DNA from: Desulfobacterales bacterium
Lineage (GTDB): Bacteria; Desulfobacterota; Desulfobacteria; Desulfobacterales; Desulfosalsimonadaceae
DNA: 6,627 nt
Direction of reading: 5' to 3'
NCBI GenBank assembly: GCA_018399455.1
Contig: JAGYOT010000106.1
Coordinates: forward strand, 1-6,627
Position numbers and translations under genes: made by a program. Positions within the stretch are counted from its first letter, which is position 1, and each line of letters opens with the position of its first letter. Below are positions 5,461 to 6,627 of this stretch, piece by piece. The notes below the pieces were generated by a model. It ran no database searches. It was given only the letters and a program-made list of their open reading frames with translations, and was not told where the DNA came from.

Positions 5461-6627
5461 GTGACAGCGCCCGCATATATTATCGGCATTGACCTGGGGA
5501 CTACCAACAGTATTGTCGCTTACACGGAGGCAGACCCGGAGGTGTCTTCAGGTATAAGGATTTTCAGGATTCCGCAGCTGGTCGATGCCGGAACGGTGGA
5601 GACCCGGGAAATTTTACCCTCGTTTATTTATATCCCGACCGCCAATGAAACTTCCGGCAAAGCCCTCGTTCTGCCATGGGACCAAGAGAATCAGCGGATC
5701 GTCGGTGAATTTGCCCGAAAGCGCGGTGCGGAAGTTCCCAATCGCCTGATCGCATCCGGCAAATCCTGGCTCTGCAATATCATGGTGGACCGGAACAAAC
5801 CTATCCTGCCCTGGGATGCTCCCGAAGATGTAGGACGGGTGTCGCCGGTTGAGGCGTCCGCATTGTTGCTTGGCCATATAAGGGATGCCTGGAATTATGA
5901 GATGGCAGGCTCTGATGAACGCCTCCGCATGGAAAACCAGGAAATTCATTTGACGGTTCCCGCATCATTTGATGCGGTGGCCCGGGAACTCACCGTGCAG
6001 GCAGCGGAAAGCGCCGACCTTAGGCATATAACCCTTCTTGAAGAGCCTCAGGCGGCTTTTTATTCCTGGATCGAGGCTTCAGGGGACCAGTGGCGCAAAA
6101 AAGTGGAAAAGGGCGATTGTGCCCTGGTTTGCGACATCGGGGGCGGCACCACCGATTTCAGCCTGATCCGGATTTCAGAAGCAGACGGGGAGCTTCTGCT
6201 GGAGCGAATCGCGGTTGGCGAGCATCTGCTGGTTGGCGGTGACAACATGGACCTGGCCCTTGCCTACAGTATTGCCGGAAAACTGGCCCAGTCCGGGAAC
6301 AAACTGGATTCCTGGCAGATTCGCGGCCTGGTTCATGCCTGTCGAAACGCCAAGGAGCAGCTTCTTTCAGTTTCGCCCATGGACGAATACCCGATAACGG
6401 TACTGGGGCGGGGAAGCAGCCTGATTGGCGGCACTATGCGCACAAGCCTTGAACGTTCAGCACTTGAGGCCGTGATTCTTGACGGTTTTTTCCCGGCCTG
6501 CCAGCTGACCGATCTCCCGCAGCGGCAGCAGCAGGTCGGACTTCAGGAAGCCGGGCTCTCCTATGAATCCGACCCCGCCATCACGCGGCACATGGCCAGC
6601 TTTATCAGCCGGCAGCAGGCTCAGGTT
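5461..6627 (+). CDS. Hsp70/DnaK family protein, atypical, 3' end outside the window
   Basis: The first 389 residues of an Hsp70-type ATPase are present and the frame is still open at the last base. GTG 5461 is the start: AGGAG (5450-5454) lies six bases upstream and a stop at 5446-5448 closes the frame behind it. Nucleotide-binding motifs are clear: phosphate-1 GIDLGTTNS (9-17), LTVPASFD (164-171), connect-1 LLEEPQAAF (192-200), phosphate-2 VCDIGGGTTDFSL (223-235), VGGDNMD (258-264) and the helix RNAKEQLL (295-302). The sequence is far from DnaK between motifs, and an ungapped reading places Arg86 (GEFARKRG) where DnaK has its catalytic Lys70. From memory, proteins of this type are about 600 residues and sit beside DUF2760, often followed by a larger Hsp70-like protein with DUF3731. 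Whether it has a substrate-binding domain cannot be seen here. It presumably acts in the cytosol near the DUF2760 membrane protein. Confidence 0.92.
   Translation, partial: MTAPAYIIGIDLGTTNSIVAYTEADPEVSSGIRIFRIPQLVDAGTVETREILPSFIYIPTANETSGKALVLPWDQENQRIVGEFARKRGAEVPNRLIASGKSWLCNIMVDRNKPILPWDAPEDVGRVSPVEASALLLGHIRDAWNYEMAGSDERLRMENQEIHLTVPASFDAVARELTVQAAESADLRHITLLEEPQAAFYSWIEASGDQWRKKVEKGDCALVCDIGGGTTDFSLIRISEADGELLLERIAVGEHLLVGGDNMDLALAYSIAGKLAQSGNKLDSWQIRGLVHACRNAKEQLLSVSPMDEYPITVLGRGSSLIGGTMRTSLERSALEAVILDGFFPACQLTDLPQRQQQVGLQEAGLSYESDPAITRHMASFISRQQAQV

Overview
The window is ordinary bacterial chromosome: about 50% GC, short intergenic gaps, Shine-Dalgarno sites of the AGGAG type and sigma70-like promoters. 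No mobile element, RNA gene or CRISPR array was found. The gene content suggests a Gram-negative bacterium, and the closest match from memory is an anaerobic deltaproteobacterium (Desulfobacterota). The pointers are a lone secreted ComEA-like helix-hairpin-helix protein, a short Cys-rich protein of a style common in that group, and a DUF2760/Hsp70 gene pair. This placement is an inference, not a proof.

Layout. (1) Bases 1-958: the 3' end of an unidentified reading frame runs straight into an alpha/beta hydrolase (S33/PldB-like lysophospholipase type) that has lost its N-terminal 40-60 residues. The break falls inside a conserved family motif, so this looks like a rearrangement junction. (2) 961-1620: a membrane-anchored coiled-coil LysM protein, whose Shine-Dalgarno overlaps the hydrolase stop codon. 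(3) 1758-2486, minus strand: a calcineurin-like metallophosphoesterase. It is divergent from (4), 2732-3307, a class I SAM-dependent methyltransferase; each has its own recognisable promoter in the shared spacer. (5) 3554-3856: a secreted ComEA-like protein with a good promoter upstream. It ends at a strong bidirectional terminator shared with (6), a convergent 62-residue Cys-rich protein on the minus strand at 3984-4172. (7) 4173-4575: about 400 bases without a gene, rich in repeats, palindromes and promoter-like boxes. (8) 4576-6627: an operon of a two-helix membrane protein with a C-terminal DUF2760 domain and an atypical Hsp70 family ATPase starting at GTG 5461. The Hsp70 gene runs off the right edge.

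How the genes relate. Only two pairs look co-transcribed: hydrolase-lysM and DUF2760-hsp70. The DUF2760/Hsp70 pair recurs in proteobacteria (from memory, often followed by a second, larger Hsp70-like protein with DUF3731) and has no established function. It is the part of the window closest to an undescribed system: a membrane protein with a conserved cytosolic domain next to a divergent Hsp70, preceded by four copies of one octamer and a possible heat-shock-type promoter. The other genes are familiar housekeeping or envelope types.
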